Positions 43,494 to 52,599 of a DNA stretch of 64,000 nucleotides are shown here, one piece after another. Both the position numbers and the translations under genes were made by a program. Origin of the DNA: an uncultured Coriobacteriaceae bacterium (GTDB lineage Bacteria > Actinomycetota > Coriobacteriia > Coriobacteriales > Eggerthellaceae); assembly GCA_937937585.1 (NCBI GenBank), contig CALDCB010000011.1, positions 62,001-126,000 on the forward strand, written 5' to 3'. Numbering within the stretch: position 1 is the stretch's first letter; each line of letters begins with the position of its first letter. Below the pieces are notes generated by a model. The model did not search any database, had not been told where the DNA came from, and saw only the letters and a list, made by a program, of their open reading frames with translations.

Positions 43494-45977
43494 TTGGCTC
43501 GTTCCACGAACAGCACTCGTGAAGGAAGCAATCAGCGCAAAAGCATTCAACCGAAGAAGCGTCAAACCACGCAAGCTTCAAGGAACTCCCGCGCATCTTC
43601 TCCTTCCGACAAAAAAGCACAGCGCGCGACGAAAAACGCAGCTCCTGTTCAAGAGGAGATCGATTTCTCTCGCGAACCCATCATGGATGAATCGACGCGT
43701 CGGAATGTCGCAGGTATCGTATTCATCGTAGCCGCGATCGTTTTGATGCTCATCGTCTTAGCGCCTTCCGGCGGCATGTTCACTTCCTTTGCCAGCCAGG
43801 GTTTTCGACTTTTGCTTGGTATAGGCGCATATGTCTTGCCTTTGCTTCTTATCATCGTGGGCATTACGTTCATTGCCAAATTCGACGAGGAGCGCATCTC
43901 AGCTCGCGCGACCATCGGCCTTGCGCTGATATTCGTGGCTGTACTGGGACTGTTCGCGACATTCACGCCGCTTTCCCTTGGTGACGCTACCGTTCCCAGC
44001 ACGCTTTTCAGCAATGCGCAACTAACCGCACGAGGCGGTTACGTTGGCGCCGCTCTTGCGTGGATTGGCCTTTCCCTCATGGGCCTTCCCGTGACCGTAG
44101 TCATCTTGGGCGGCGTCATTGCGGTTGGTCTTGCCATCATCGGTTTTTCGGTGACCAATCTGATAGGGTCGATTGCCGAAAAAGCTCGCACGCGACATGC
44201 CGCAGAAGAAGAGCAACTGGGTGTTTTGGGCGCGAACCCGTACGAGAACGCCGTTCTCACGCCCAACCGCGATAGGGTAGAAGCCTCCACGCGCGAATCG
44301 CTTCAAACTCGCCCGCTCTCTCGACCGGGCACCGCTGAAGGGCAGGAGCAATCGCGTGCTCTCACTCGACGACTCGGTGACTTCGCGCGCACGACCGATG
44401 AAACCGAAGAAACCTCCAGCCGAAAAAACGAAAGCAGTACCAAGAAAAAGGATGATTCCGTTGCTGCAGCTAAACGCAGCAACAAGTCTGAGGGCTCTGG
44501 CGAAGACGGTTTCAAACTCCCCGATTTCGAACTTCTGCATGTCAGCAAGCCAACGAAACGCACAAAAGCGATGGAAGCCGAACTTGCCGAGACCGCTGCG
44601 AATCTGCAGCGCACGCTCGAGGACTTCGGAATCCTCGCACGGGTTGTGGACTGGGTTGCCGGCCCAACCGTCACGCTGTTCGAAGTTGATTTGCCCCCAG
44701 GTGTCCGCGTCAGCAGGATCACTGCGCTCAACGACGACATCGCTTTGGCGCTTGCAGCGCCCGGCGTTCGTATTTTCGCGCCAATTCCCGGCACTCATTA
44801 TGTCGGTATCGAAGTACCCAACATCACACGTGAGAACGTGTTGCTCGGCGACGTCCTAAAGTTTGCCGACGGGGGTCCGCTGGACATGGCTATCGGTAAA
44901 GACGTCGAGGGCAATCCCGTCGTCTGCGATTTGGCAAAAATGCCGCATTTGCTTATTGGCGGCACCACAGGCTCGGGCAAGTCGGTCGGTATCAACTCAA
45001 TGATCATGTCGATGATCATGCGTGCGACCCCCGATGAAGTCCGCTTCATCATGATCGACCCGAAACGCGTCGAGTTTTCACCTTACAACGGCATCCCACA
45101 CCTCTACGTACCAGTCGTAACCGAGGCCAAGGAAGCCGCGAGCGCTCTTTCTTGGGGCGTAGCCGAAATGGAACGTCGTCTGAAGGTCTTCTCTAAAGTC
45201 GGCGCTCGCAACATCGGCGAGTACAACGAGATGGTCGACACCGGTGCACTCGAAGACGAATCCGCCGCGAAACTTCCGTTCATCGTCATCGTCATCGACG
45301 AGTTGGCCGACCTCATGATGAACGTCGGCAAAGAAGTCGAGTTCTCGATCAGCCGAATTGCCCAGCTTGCCCGTGCCGCTGGCATTCACCTAATCGTTGC
45401 AACCCAGCGTCCTTCTGCAAATGTGGTTACGGGCCTTATCAAGGCAAACATCACCAATCGTATGGCGTTCAACGTTGCATCCGGTTTGGACAGTCGCGTT
45501 ATCCTTGACGTCTCCGGCGCCGAAAGCCTCATCGGCAAGGGCGACCTTCTTCTGTCCAAGCCCGAATACGCGAAACCGCGGCGTATTCAAAGCTGCTGGG
45601 TTTCCCCAGAAGAGATCTCAGCGGTCGTCGAAGCCGTCAAGTCACAGGGTGAACCTGAATACCATTCCGAGATTCTCAAGACGAACCTCATTACCCTCGG
45701 CGATTCCATGCCCGACGGTTCGGGGGGTAGCGTTACCGACGACGACCCTCTGATTTGGGATGCAGCCGACATCGTCGTTGCAACCGGCATGGGTTCGACA
45801 TCCAATATCCAACGTAAGCTCAAAGTTGGGTATTCGCGAGCAGGTCGTATAATGGACATGCTCGAAGAAAAGGGCATCGTGGGACCCCCTAATGGTTCCA
45901 AACCGCGCGATGTCCTGGTTGATGCCTTGGAACTCGAGGCTCTAAGGGCTTTCGAGGACAACGATGCACAAGAATAG
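43494..45977 (+). CDS. ftsK: DNA translocase FtsK/SpoIIIE
   Basis: Pumps chromosomal DNA through the division septum and helps resolve dimers. The 827-residue protein has a basic N-terminus, four to five membrane helices between about residues 70 and 225 (first IVFIVAAIVLMLIVLA), a linker, the motor with Walker A GGTTGSGKSVGIN near residue 490 and Walker B VIVIDELADLM near residue 600, and the gamma winged-helix (VGYSRAGRIMDMLEEKGIVG) at the end. The start is proposed as TTG 43494 with AAAGGAG five bases upstream; ATG 43407 is in frame but has no clear ribosome site. Confidence 0.93.
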   Translation: MARSTNSTREGSNQRKSIQPKKRQTTQASRNSRASSPSDKKAQRATKNAAPVQEEIDFSREPIMDESTRRNVAGIVFIVAAIVLMLIVLAPSGGMFTSFASQGFRLLLGIGAYVLPLLLIIVGITFIAKFDEERISARATIGLALIFVAVLGLFATFTPLSLGDATVPSTLFSNAQLTARGGYVGAALAWIGLSLMGLPVTVVILGGVIAVGLAIIGFSVTNLIGSIAEKARTRHAAEEEQLGVLGANPYENAVLTPNRDRVEASTRESLQTRPLSRPGTAEGQEQSRALTRRLGDFARTTDETEETSSRKNESSTKKKDDSVAAAKRSNKSEGSGEDGFKLPDFELLHVSKPTKRTKAMEAELAETAANLQRTLEDFGILARVVDWVAGPTVTLFEVDLPPGVRVSRITALNDDIALALAAPGVRIFAPIPGTHYVGIEVPNITRENVLLGDVLKFADGGPLDMAIGKDVEGNPVVCDLAKMPHLLIGGTTGSGKSVGINSMIMSMIMRATPDEVRFIMIDPKRVEFSPYNGIPHLYVPVVTEAKEAASALSWGVAEMERRLKVFSKVGARNIGEYNEMVDTGALEDESAAKLPFIVIVIDELADLMMNVGKEVEFSISRIAQLARAAGIHLIVATQRPSANVVTGLIKANITNRMAFNVASGLDSRVILDVSGAESLIGKGDLLLSKPEYAKPRRIQSCWVSPEEISAVVEAVKSQGEPEYHSEILKTNLITLGDSMPDGSGGSVTDDDPLIWDAADIVVATGMGSTSNIQRKLKVGYSRAGRIMDMLEEKGIVGPPNGSKPRDVLVDALELEALRAFEDNDAQE

Positions 45978-45988
45978 GAGGATGTGAT

Positions 45989-47389
45989 ATGGCTCAAACT
46001 ACGTGCGGATCAGTATTGCGTTTCGCTCGTGAGAAAAAGGGCTACGGTCTTGAAACCGTTGCCCGCAGATTGCGCATTCGCCCTGACATCCTAGAAGCAA
46101 TCGAAAACAACGACTTCAGCAGCATGCCGCCTCGCGGTTATACGCGTAACATGATCAACGCGTATGCGCGTTTCCTTGGGTTGAATCCCACCGAAATCGT
46201 GAACATGTATCTTGACGATGTCTCGGCTCATCAAGTCAAGAACGTACGTGCGGCAAAAGACCCCCATGCAAACTTCGAGATCGGTCACGAAAAACGCCTT
46301 TCCAGGAATCGCGACAAGGAAACTGATACGACTTCGTCGCGTGAATCTCGCGAGTCGAGGGATGCCATTCGTTCCAGTGAGCGAGCAGCGTACAATTCCG
46401 CTTCCGGCGGTTATCGCACACGCATGGGTCGCGATCTATACGACGACAGAACCGAGTATGCCCGAAGCGGCTATGGCGCTAGAAAGCACACCGAAAGCGA
46501 GCCGTTCACTGACGAGCCCGCTTTTTCGCGTGCCAGAAACGAACGAACTCCTTCGACCGACGCCTCCACCCGCGGTGACGCCGCAACGCGCCGCCGCACT
46601 TCGCGCCGCGGTGAAACCCCCAACGTCTCTCGGGGACTAACCACTGCATTCGGTGCCGTTGGCGGCGTAGCCAGTGATTTTCTTTCGAGCGCCTCTCCCC
46701 GCAAAAAAGGCCCCTCGTCCGTCAACAGCACGTACGGAAACATGTACGGCGGCCGCTCAAACAAAGGACTCGTTGAGCATATGCCTATCATCGTAGTGGC
46801 TGGCGTCGTGCTCATCATCTTGATCATCGTACTTTCCATTGTCATCGGATCGCGCGGCAATGCTCAAACTGACGTTTCTACGCTTCCCGTAACCGGTATT
46901 TCCGATACCACTACCGAAGAAGATGAAGAAATCACACCGGTTAAGGAAGTCGCGCCGACCAGCGTAACCGTCAAATACGATGTAAAGAGCGGTCAGAGCG
47001 CTTATGTCGAGATCTTTATTGACGACGGAGATGCCCAGCCTTTGATGCTCACCGGCCCGACATCTCAAACCGTAGATGTCACTGGCAAGTGGACTATTGC
47101 TACTTGGGCAAAAGATGCCATCACCTTGACCGTTGATGGCGAAAAAGTCGACATGCAAACCAGCCAGGATTATGACGGAATGTACGCGTACACCGTCGAT
47201 TTCAATAAGATCCTTGATGAATGGAACGCCACGCACAACACGAAAACCTCTTCGAGCGCAAGTTCGAGCGAAAGTTCGTCGAACTCGAACTCCGCTTCCA
47301 GCTCATCGAGCTCAAGTTCAAGCTCAAGCGCAAGCTCGAGTTCATCAACCGCCACCGGCACCCCAACTTCAACGAGCAGCACCAACTAG
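45989..47389 (+). CDS. RodZ-like membrane protein with Ser-rich C-terminus
   Basis: A 466-residue protein. Its first 75 residues are a RodZ-type helix-turn-helix (LRFAREKKGYGLETVARRL, MPPRGYTRNMINAYARFLGL), followed by a charged, Arg/Ser-rich linker to about residue 265, one membrane helix near residues 268-288 (IIVVAGVVLIILIIVLSIV), a beta-rich extracellular domain like the RodZ C-terminal domain, and a 45-residue tail that is mostly serine. RodZ links MreB to the wall machinery in rods, but no mreB is in view. AGGAGG lies six bases before the ATG. The position between ftsK and rimO-pgsA matches YmfM in Bacillus. Confidence 0.82.
   Translation: MAQTTCGSVLRFAREKKGYGLETVARRLRIRPDILEAIENNDFSSMPPRGYTRNMINAYARFLGLNPTEIVNMYLDDVSAHQVKNVRAAKDPHANFEIGHEKRLSRNRDKETDTTSSRESRESRDAIRSSERAAYNSASGGYRTRMGRDLYDDRTEYARSGYGARKHTESEPFTDEPAFSRARNERTPSTDASTRGDAATRRRTSRRGETPNVSRGLTTAFGAVGGVASDFLSSASPRKKGPSSVNSTYGNMYGGRSNKGLVEHMPIIVVAGVVLIILIIVLSIVIGSRGNAQTDVSTLPVTGISDTTTEEDEEITPVKEVAPTSVTVKYDVKSGQSAYVEIFIDDGDAQPLMLTGPTSQTVDVTGKWTIATWAKDAITLTVDGEKVDMQTSQDYDGMYAYTVDFNKILDEWNATHNTKTSSSASSSESSSNSNSASSSSSSSSSSSASSSSSTATGTPTSTSSTN
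47253..47350 (+). repeat. Low-complexity Ser-coding repeat
   Basis: Tandem-like runs of AGC, TCG and TCA codons (for example repeated AGTTCGAGC and AGCTCAAGC) encode the polyserine end of the RodZ-like protein. The run is prone to length change by slippage but keeps the frame here. Confidence 0.8.
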
Positions 47390-47404
47390 CAGAAAGGCCC
47401 GAAC

Positions 47405-47902
47405 ATGGCTAAAGAATCCAGCTTCGACGTTGTTTCTTCCGTAGATATTCAGGAAGTCGACAATGCATATCAACAAGCTAAAAAGGAACTTGCTCAGCGT
47501 TACGATCTGAAAGACTCCGGCTCGAGCATTTCCTTCGACAAGCAGGCCAAGATCCTCACCGTCAAGGCACCCAGCGACTTCGTTGCCGGTCAGGTCACTG
47601 ACATCATTGGCACGAAACTTGTCAAGCGCGGCGTCGACATGGGCGCCGTCAAGTGGGGCGCTTCTCAACCTGGCGCCGGTCAGACCGTCTCCAAAACAGC
47701 AACCCTTGTCGACGGCATCGACAAAGACACCGCCGGCAAGATCAACAAAGACATCAAGGCTCAAAAACTCAAGGTTAAAGTCCAGATCGAAGGCGATAAG
47801 CTTCGCGTTTCGTCCGCATCCCGCGACACCCTTCAAGAGGTAATCGCATTCCTGAAGTCGCAGGACTACGGTCAACCTCTTCAATACACGAACTACCGCT
47901 AA
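47405..47902 (+). CDS. yajQ: YajQ-family nucleotide-binding protein
   Basis: A 165-residue protein of the YajQ/DUF520 family, made of two similar ferredoxin-like domains. It starts with SSFDVVSSVDIQEVDNAYQQ and carries AKKELAQRYDLKDSGSSI near residue 25, RGVDMGAVKWG near residue 76 and VKVQIEGDKLRVSSASRD near residue 120, all family hallmarks. Homologues bind nucleic acids, and some bind cyclic di-GMP; which applies here is unknown. It stands 15 bases after the RodZ-like gene with AGAAAGG upstream. Confidence 0.93.
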   Translation: MAKESSFDVVSSVDIQEVDNAYQQAKKELAQRYDLKDSGSSISFDKQAKILTVKAPSDFVAGQVTDIIGTKLVKRGVDMGAVKWGASQPGAGQTVSKTATLVDGIDKDTAGKINKDIKAQKLKVKVQIEGDKLRVSSASRDTLQEVIAFLKSQDYGQPLQYTNYR

Positions 47903-47926
47903 GAGATCAGGAAAGCGATACTCTCC

Positions 47927-49282
47927 ATGCCTTCAAATTCTATTGCGAACCGACCCGCATCTATCGCATTCATCACTATGGGATGCGCTAAGAACGAGGT
48001 CGATACCGCGAACATGATCGAAAAACTCGTCAATGCTGGATTCGCGATTCAAAACGATCCCGAATCCGCCGATGTCGTCGTGGTTAACACATGCTCCTTT
48101 ATTCAAGCGGCAACCGAGGAAAGCATTGATGCGGTTCTCGAAGTCGCAGGATACGATTCTATTTCTGCAGGAACCTCAAAGCTTATCGTTTCCGGCTGCA
48201 TGCCCGCACGTTACGGAGAAGAACTCAAAGCCGAGCTGCCCGAAGCGTCTTCTTTCGTACCCTGCTCGAAGGAAGACGACATCGTTGAGGTGGTTTCGAA
48301 CATCATCGACGCTTCGCTGCATCCCCTCAAGACAGAAGCTCAGTGCAATTCGGCCCATAACTTCGCTCGCGTTGAATCCCCGCATGTTTTCGGCGCTAGC
48401 TCTTACGTGAAGATCTCTGATGGCTGCGATAGATTCTGCTCATATTGCGCAATTCCTTATATTCGAGGTCGCTACCATAGCTTCGAATACGAACAGATCC
48501 GTCACGATGTCGCAAATCGAATCAACGCAGGTGCCCGCGAGATCATCCTTATCGCACAGGACACCGGAAGGTGGGGGGACGATTTTGCTGAAAAGAAGAC
48601 CTTGGCATGGCTGATGGGACAGCTCGCCGAGGAATTCACCCAGGCATGGTTCCGCGTTATGTACATCCAGCCCGAAGGCGTGACCGACGAGCTCATCAAC
48701 GTCGTTGCCCAGCATGAAAACATCTGCAGTTACTTCGATATCCCGTTCCAGCATGCAAATGCCGAACTTCTTCGCCTGATGAATCGTACCGGCTCTGCCG
48801 AAGAGCATATTGCGCTCATCAAGGAGATCCGCACGAGCATCCCCGCTGCAACCATTCGCACGACGCTTATCGCGGGATTCCCGGGCGAAACCGAAGACCA
48901 ATTCCAAGAACTTCTTGATTTCGTTGCCGACTCCGACCTCGACTACATCGGCTCTTTCGCCTACTCCCGCGAAGAAGGAACGCGCGCCTATTCACTTCCT
49001 GACCAAATCGACGAAGACGAGAAGACCGATCGAGCTCAGCAGCTTCGCGACCTATGCGACAACGTTTGCATTCCCCGCGTGGCCAATCGGGTGGGACAGA
49101 ATGCTGAAGTTCTGATCTGCGGATATGAAGAAGATGGCCAGCTGTTCGGCAGGACCCGTTCTCAAGCTCCCGAGGTTGATGGCGTAACCTATCTTCCTGA
49201 AGGCGCAGGCAACATCGGAGACGTTGTGGAAGTCGTGATAGACGACACCCTTTTGTACGAAATGGAAGGGTCTCTCGTCTAA
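47927..49282 (+). CDS. rimO: Ribosomal protein S12 methylthiotransferase RimO
   Basis: Radical SAM enzyme that methylthiolates Asp88 of S12. The 451-residue protein has the N-terminal cluster cysteines in TMGCAKNEVDTANM near residue 18, VVNTCSFI near residue 52 and VSGCMPARY near residue 90. The radical SAM motif DGCDRFCSYCAIPYIRGRYHS lies near residue 165 (core CDRFCSYCAIP), and a TRAM domain ends the protein. MGCAKNxVD is diagnostic for RimO over MiaB and MtaB. The stop shares one base with the next start (TAATG). Confidence 0.94.
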   Translation: MPSNSIANRPASIAFITMGCAKNEVDTANMIEKLVNAGFAIQNDPESADVVVVNTCSFIQAATEESIDAVLEVAGYDSISAGTSKLIVSGCMPARYGEELKAELPEASSFVPCSKEDDIVEVVSNIIDASLHPLKTEAQCNSAHNFARVESPHVFGASSYVKISDGCDRFCSYCAIPYIRGRYHSFEYEQIRHDVANRINAGAREIILIAQDTGRWGDDFAEKKTLAWLMGQLAEEFTQAWFRVMYIQPEGVTDELINVVAQHENICSYFDIPFQHANAELLRLMNRTGSAEEHIALIKEIRTSIPAATIRTTLIAGFPGETEDQFQELLDFVADSDLDYIGSFAYSREEGTRAYSLPDQIDEDEKTDRAQQLRDLCDNVCIPRVANRVGQNAEVLICGYEEDGQLFGRTRSQAPEVDGVTYLPEGAGNIGDVVEVVIDDTLLYEMEGSLV

Positions 49283-50460
49283 TGAAAACAAAACCGCAGT
49301 CTCAAAGCGCAAGCTCCCATAAAGACGACACCAACTGGACTATATCGAATATCATCACGCTCGCGAGAATCCTGCTTGTCCCGCTGTTCGTCGCAGTCAT
49401 GGTTTGCCCGTGGCCGGAGTGGATCAACCTTCCGGAAATCGACATGAACATGAAGCGTTATATCGCTGCTGCCATTTTCATCCTGATTTCCGGCACCGAC
49501 TGGCTTGACGGCTACCTTGCTCGTAGCCGCAACGAGATAACCACCTTCGGAAAGTTCATGGACCCGCTTGCTGACAAGATCCTTGTTGCAGCAGCGCTTC
49601 TCGTGCTTATCGAACTGGGATCTTTGCCCAGCTGGGTCGCGCTCATCATCCTTGCCCGCGAATTCATCGTCTCCGGTGTTCGCATGATCGCGGCATCCGA
49701 GGGCGTCGTCATCGCCGCAAGCTATATCGGCAAATCGAAGACGGTCTTTCAGATGGTCGCTATCGTCATGTTCACCATCAAGGACACCCACATGGCAGGA
49801 ACTGCTGCCGAAACATTCAGCGATGCGTTTTGGGTCGTGAGCTGGATCGTCATGATCATCGCCTTGGTGCTGACCATCGTTTCCATGATGGACTACTTGG
49901 TCAAAGCGCGAACACTCCTGGGGTTCGGCTCGAAAGAGACAGCTTCGGACATCAGCAAAAGGTCCGTTGGATACGGAGAATTAGGCGCGGCGGCAAAAGA
50001 CCTCGTCGAGTTCTCGATCGCTCATAACATCAAGCTTGCAACAGCAGAAAGCCTGACAGGCGGCATGATCAGTGCCTCGCTCACATCCATTCCCGGCTCG
50101 TCCGAGGTTGTCAAAGGTGGCGTCGCCAGCTACACCAACGAAATCAAACGTGATGTTCTGAACGTCGACGGGTCGCTTCTCGAGGCACAGGGCGCAGTTT
50201 GCGAGGATGTCGCACGCGAGATGGCGGATGGGGTCGCACACACCCTGAACGCAGACATCGCTGTTTCCGTTACGGGAATCGCAGGGCCAACTGGCGCAGA
50301 GCCTGGTAAACCGGTTGGCACCGTGTTCATCGGATGTCACAGCCCACTGGATACCTCTGTTGCTCGATTCCAGTTCGAAGGCGATAGGGAAGAAGTTCGA
50401 CGCAAAACCACGCTCGAAGCTCTACTCATAATGAAAAACGCCGCTTTGCAGATCCAATAG
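49282..50460 (+). CDS. pgsA: Fused phosphatidylglycerophosphate synthase and CinA C-terminal amidase
   Basis: A 392-residue fusion of two normally separate proteins. Residues ~20-225 are a CDP-alcohol phosphatidyltransferase with the full motif DWLDGYLAR...GKFMDPLADK near residues 73-97 and several membrane helices; this type makes phosphatidylglycerophosphate for anionic membrane lipids. Residues ~235-392 are the CinA C-terminal (PncC) nicotinamide-nucleotide amidase domain, with ATAESLTGGMISASLTS near residue 252 and VSVTGIAGPTGAEPGKPVG. In many Gram-positive genomes pgsA and cinA are adjacent between rimO and recA; here they are one frame, and the N-terminal COG1058-like part of CinA is absent. 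Confidence 0.9.
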   Translation: MKTKPQSQSASSHKDDTNWTISNIITLARILLVPLFVAVMVCPWPEWINLPEIDMNMKRYIAAAIFILISGTDWLDGYLARSRNEITTFGKFMDPLADKILVAAALLVLIELGSLPSWVALIILAREFIVSGVRMIAASEGVVIAASYIGKSKTVFQMVAIVMFTIKDTHMAGTAAETFSDAFWVVSWIVMIIALVLTIVSMMDYLVKARTLLGFGSKETASDISKRSVGYGELGAAAKDLVEFSIAHNIKLATAESLTGGMISASLTSIPGSSEVVKGGVASYTNEIKRDVLNVDGSLLEAQGAVCEDVAREMADGVAHTLNADIAVSVTGIAGPTGAEPGKPVGTVFIGCHSPLDTSVARFQFEGDREEVRRKTTLEALLIMKNAALQIQ

Positions 50461-50591
50461 AATCGCCGTTAGATTCGCGTTTGAATCTGGTTCGAATAAT
50501 TCGTTAAATCTGAAAGTGGATGCTTGACCACTGATTGGTGGTTGCAAGAACACTCAATTACATTCGAATCGCAGAGTAGGGATGAATTTTG

Positions 50592-50620
50592 TTGACAGCA
50601 AACATCTGTTCGTATTAATA
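50592..50620 (+). promoter_or_regulatory. recA promoter with LexA-type operator in the spacer
   Basis: TTGACA (50592-50597) and TTAATA (50615-50620) are 17 bases apart. The spacer holds CAAACATCTGTTCG (50599-50612), a one-mismatch form of the GAAC-N4-GTTC dyad. The same placement of dyad after TTGACA is found at the lexA-divergent promoter, so LexA control is likely. Confidence 0.75.
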
Positions 50621-50650
50621 TGCGATCATCGAATTGAAGGAGCACTGTAT

Positions 50651-51706
50651 ATGAGTGACGATAAAGATAAGATTCTAAAACTCACTACCGATCAGATCGA
50701 ATCGAAGTTCGGCAAGGGCGCCATTATGAAGCTTGGCGATGGCGGCGCAGACCTCACCGTTGAGGCAATCCCCACAGGCTCTTTGGCACTCGATGCGGCT
50801 TTAGGCATTGGCGGCGTTCCCCGTGGCCGTATCGTTGAGATTTACGGCCCTGAATCAAGCGGTAAAACAACGCTCGCATTGCAAATCCTTGCTGAAGCCC
50901 AGGCACTTGGCGGCGTCGTAGCGTTCATCGACGCCGAGCATGCACTCGATCCGGTTTATGCAGCACGCATCGGCGTTGACATCGACGAAGTCCTCATCTC
51001 ACAGCCCGACACCGGCGAGCAGGCGCTTGAGATCTGCGACATGCTCGTTCGTTCTGGAGCAATTGACTGCATCATCGTCGACTCGGTAGCAGCTCTCACG
51101 CCACGCGCTGAAATTGAAGGCGAAATCGGAGATTCAACGGTGGGCCTCCAGGCTCGACTCATGTCGCAGGCATTGCGCAAGCTTGCCGGTTCACTGTCTA
51201 AATCATCCACAACCTGCATTTTCATTAATCAGCTGCGTGAAAAAATCGGAATCATGTTCGGCAACCCCGAAACCACCCCGGGTGGTCGCGCTTTGAAGTT
51301 TTTCTCAAGCGTTCGAATCGACATCCGTCGAATCGACACCATCAAGAAGAACGGAGAGCCGGTTGGCAATCGCGTGCGAGCCAAAGTCGTTAAGAATAAG
51401 GTGGCTCCGCCATTCCGCCAAGCCGAATTCGACCTTATGTACGGCGAAGGTATCTCCAAGGAAGGCTGCATAGTCGACATGGCAGTAGAGTGCGGCGTCG
51501 CAAAGAAAAGCGGCGCATGGTACACCTACGGTGAAGAGCGCCTTGGTCAAGGCCGAGAAGCAGCCAAACAAACTCTCTTGGAGAACCCTGAGCTTCGTGA
51601 CGAGCTCGAAACGAAGGTTCGCGAGGCATACGAAATTCCCATCATCACTCGCACCAAAGAAGAGGCGGATGAGGTAAAGGCCGTCGCAAAGCCTAAGAAG
51701 AAATAA
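50651..51706 (+). CDS. recA: Recombinase RecA
   Basis: Strand-exchange protein and co-protease that triggers LexA self-cleavage. The 351-residue protein has Walker A GPESSGKTTLALQ near residue 66, AFIDAEHALDPVYA near residue 92, the loop 2 segment around INQLREKIGIMFGNPETTPGG (core NPETTPGGRALKF) and a typical charged C-terminus. The ATG 50651 follows GAAGGAG; the longer frame would start within the promoter. recX follows with a one-base overlap. Confidence 0.97.
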   Translation: MSDDKDKILKLTTDQIESKFGKGAIMKLGDGGADLTVEAIPTGSLALDAALGIGGVPRGRIVEIYGPESSGKTTLALQILAEAQALGGVVAFIDAEHALDPVYAARIGVDIDEVLISQPDTGEQALEICDMLVRSGAIDCIIVDSVAALTPRAEIEGEIGDSTVGLQARLMSQALRKLAGSLSKSSTTCIFINQLREKIGIMFGNPETTPGGRALKFFSSVRIDIRRIDTIKKNGEPVGNRVRAKVVKNKVAPPFRQAEFDLMYGEGISKEGCIVDMAVECGVAKKSGAWYTYGEERLGQGREAAKQTLLENPELRDELETKVREAYEIPIITRTKEEADEVKAVAKPKKK

Positions 51707-52350
51707 TGAACTCCGCAGTCGATATCGATACGCTGCGATCACGCATTAAGGAAATCGAATCAGGGACTAATCGATTGGTCCCTGATTCGATCCATGCAAG
51801 CGAAACGCACTTCCAACAACAAGCAAGCCACGATCTCTCGCGACACTCCGCTCCGCGTACTTCTAAGAATGCAAACCGGGAAGCTTTCGTGAGCGACGCA
51901 GATGCTGCATTCAAGAAATTACTCGTTCTCGTAAACGCACGCGATAGATCCACTCATCAAATCAAAGATCGCCTCTCTCGCGAAGGCTTCCTTAACGAAG
52001 ATATCGAAGCCGCCATCGATAAAGCAACCGAACTTCGGGTCCTCGATGATAGCCGTTACGCACGACTGCTTATCGAAAGCAGAGTGAGGCAATCGAAGGG
52101 ATCACGCGGCATAGCTATCGAGCTCCAACAAGAAGAAATCGACGTCAACCTCATAGAAGGCTGGCCCGACGCATTCGAGGTCACTTTCGACGAAGAGTTC
52201 GACAGAGCCCTAGCATTTCTCGAATCAAAGCCACCTTCATCAAAGAACAGACGCGAAGGCGCCTATCGAAAACTCGTGTCCAGAGGCTACCCAATCAACA
52301 TAGCATCGCAAGTCGCAAGGGCATGGTATGAAAAATCGCAGGCTATTTAG
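51706..52350 (+). CDS. recX: Regulatory protein RecX
   Basis: Modulator of RecA filaments. The 214-residue protein has the RecX three-helix repeats from about residue 65 (LLVLVNARDRSTHQIKDRLSREGF, core RSTHQIKDRLSREGF; LRVLDDSRYARLLIESRV; GYPINIASQVARAWYE). The first ~60 residues are extra compared with the conserved core and contain a segment encoded by a long palindrome (51754-51791). The ATG overlaps the recA stop by one base (TAATG); a GTG near 51891 could give a core-length product. The overlap implies co-translation with RecA. Confidence 0.88.
   Translation: MNSAVDIDTLRSRIKEIESGTNRLVPDSIHASETHFQQQASHDLSRHSAPRTSKNANREAFVSDADAAFKKLLVLVNARDRSTHQIKDRLSREGFLNEDIEAAIDKATELRVLDDSRYARLLIESRVRQSKGSRGIAIELQQEEIDVNLIEGWPDAFEVTFDEEFDRALAFLESKPPSSKNRREGAYRKLVSRGYPINIASQVARAWYEKSQAI
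51754..51791. repeat. 38-bp near-perfect palindrome in the 5' part of recX
   Basis: Arms ATCGAATCAGGGAC (51754-51767) and GTCCCTGATTCGAT (51778-51791) are fully complementary (14 pairs), and the ten-base centre TAATCGATTG is itself nearly symmetric. It begins 48 bases after the recA stop, without a T-run. It may attenuate read-through into recX or be an inserted palindromic element kept in frame. Confidence 0.75.
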
Positions 52351-52536
52351 GTTTCTTTACGTGATAATTTCACCGAGACTAAGCGCGTCCTGTCATTTTT
52401 TTCATGCCGAATTCCTTTTTTCGTTAAATTTCATCTATCATGTCTATGTGAGAATTCTGCCCGGTAACGGGTTTTAGATATTTAGTTTGCGAAAGCATAA
52501 TTTCATATCCTTTGCACAGGGCATGTTCTCGCCTTG

Positions 52537-52564
52537 TTTCTAAACACATCGTTGTGTCTAGAAA
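52537..52564 (+). other. Hairpin in the rny leader
   Basis: TTTCTAAACACA (52537-52548) and TGTGTCTAGAAA (52553-52564) pair at 11 of 12 positions around TCGT, ending 35 bases before rny. No T-run follows, so it is more likely an mRNA leader structure or an operator than a terminator. The rest of 52351-52536 shows no gene or clear promoter. Confidence 0.5.
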
Positions 52565-52599
52565 CGCAATCGCAGGTCAAACGTAGAAATGAGGACAAT

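Noticed and set aside
47253..47350. Repetitive AGC/TCG run as a possible CRISPR or tandem-repeat element
   Set aside because: It is in frame and encodes a serine tail, with no spacer structure.
52351..52599. A possible small gene or RNA before rny
   Set aside because: No open frame with a ribosome site and no RNA family pattern is visible; only one hairpin stands out.
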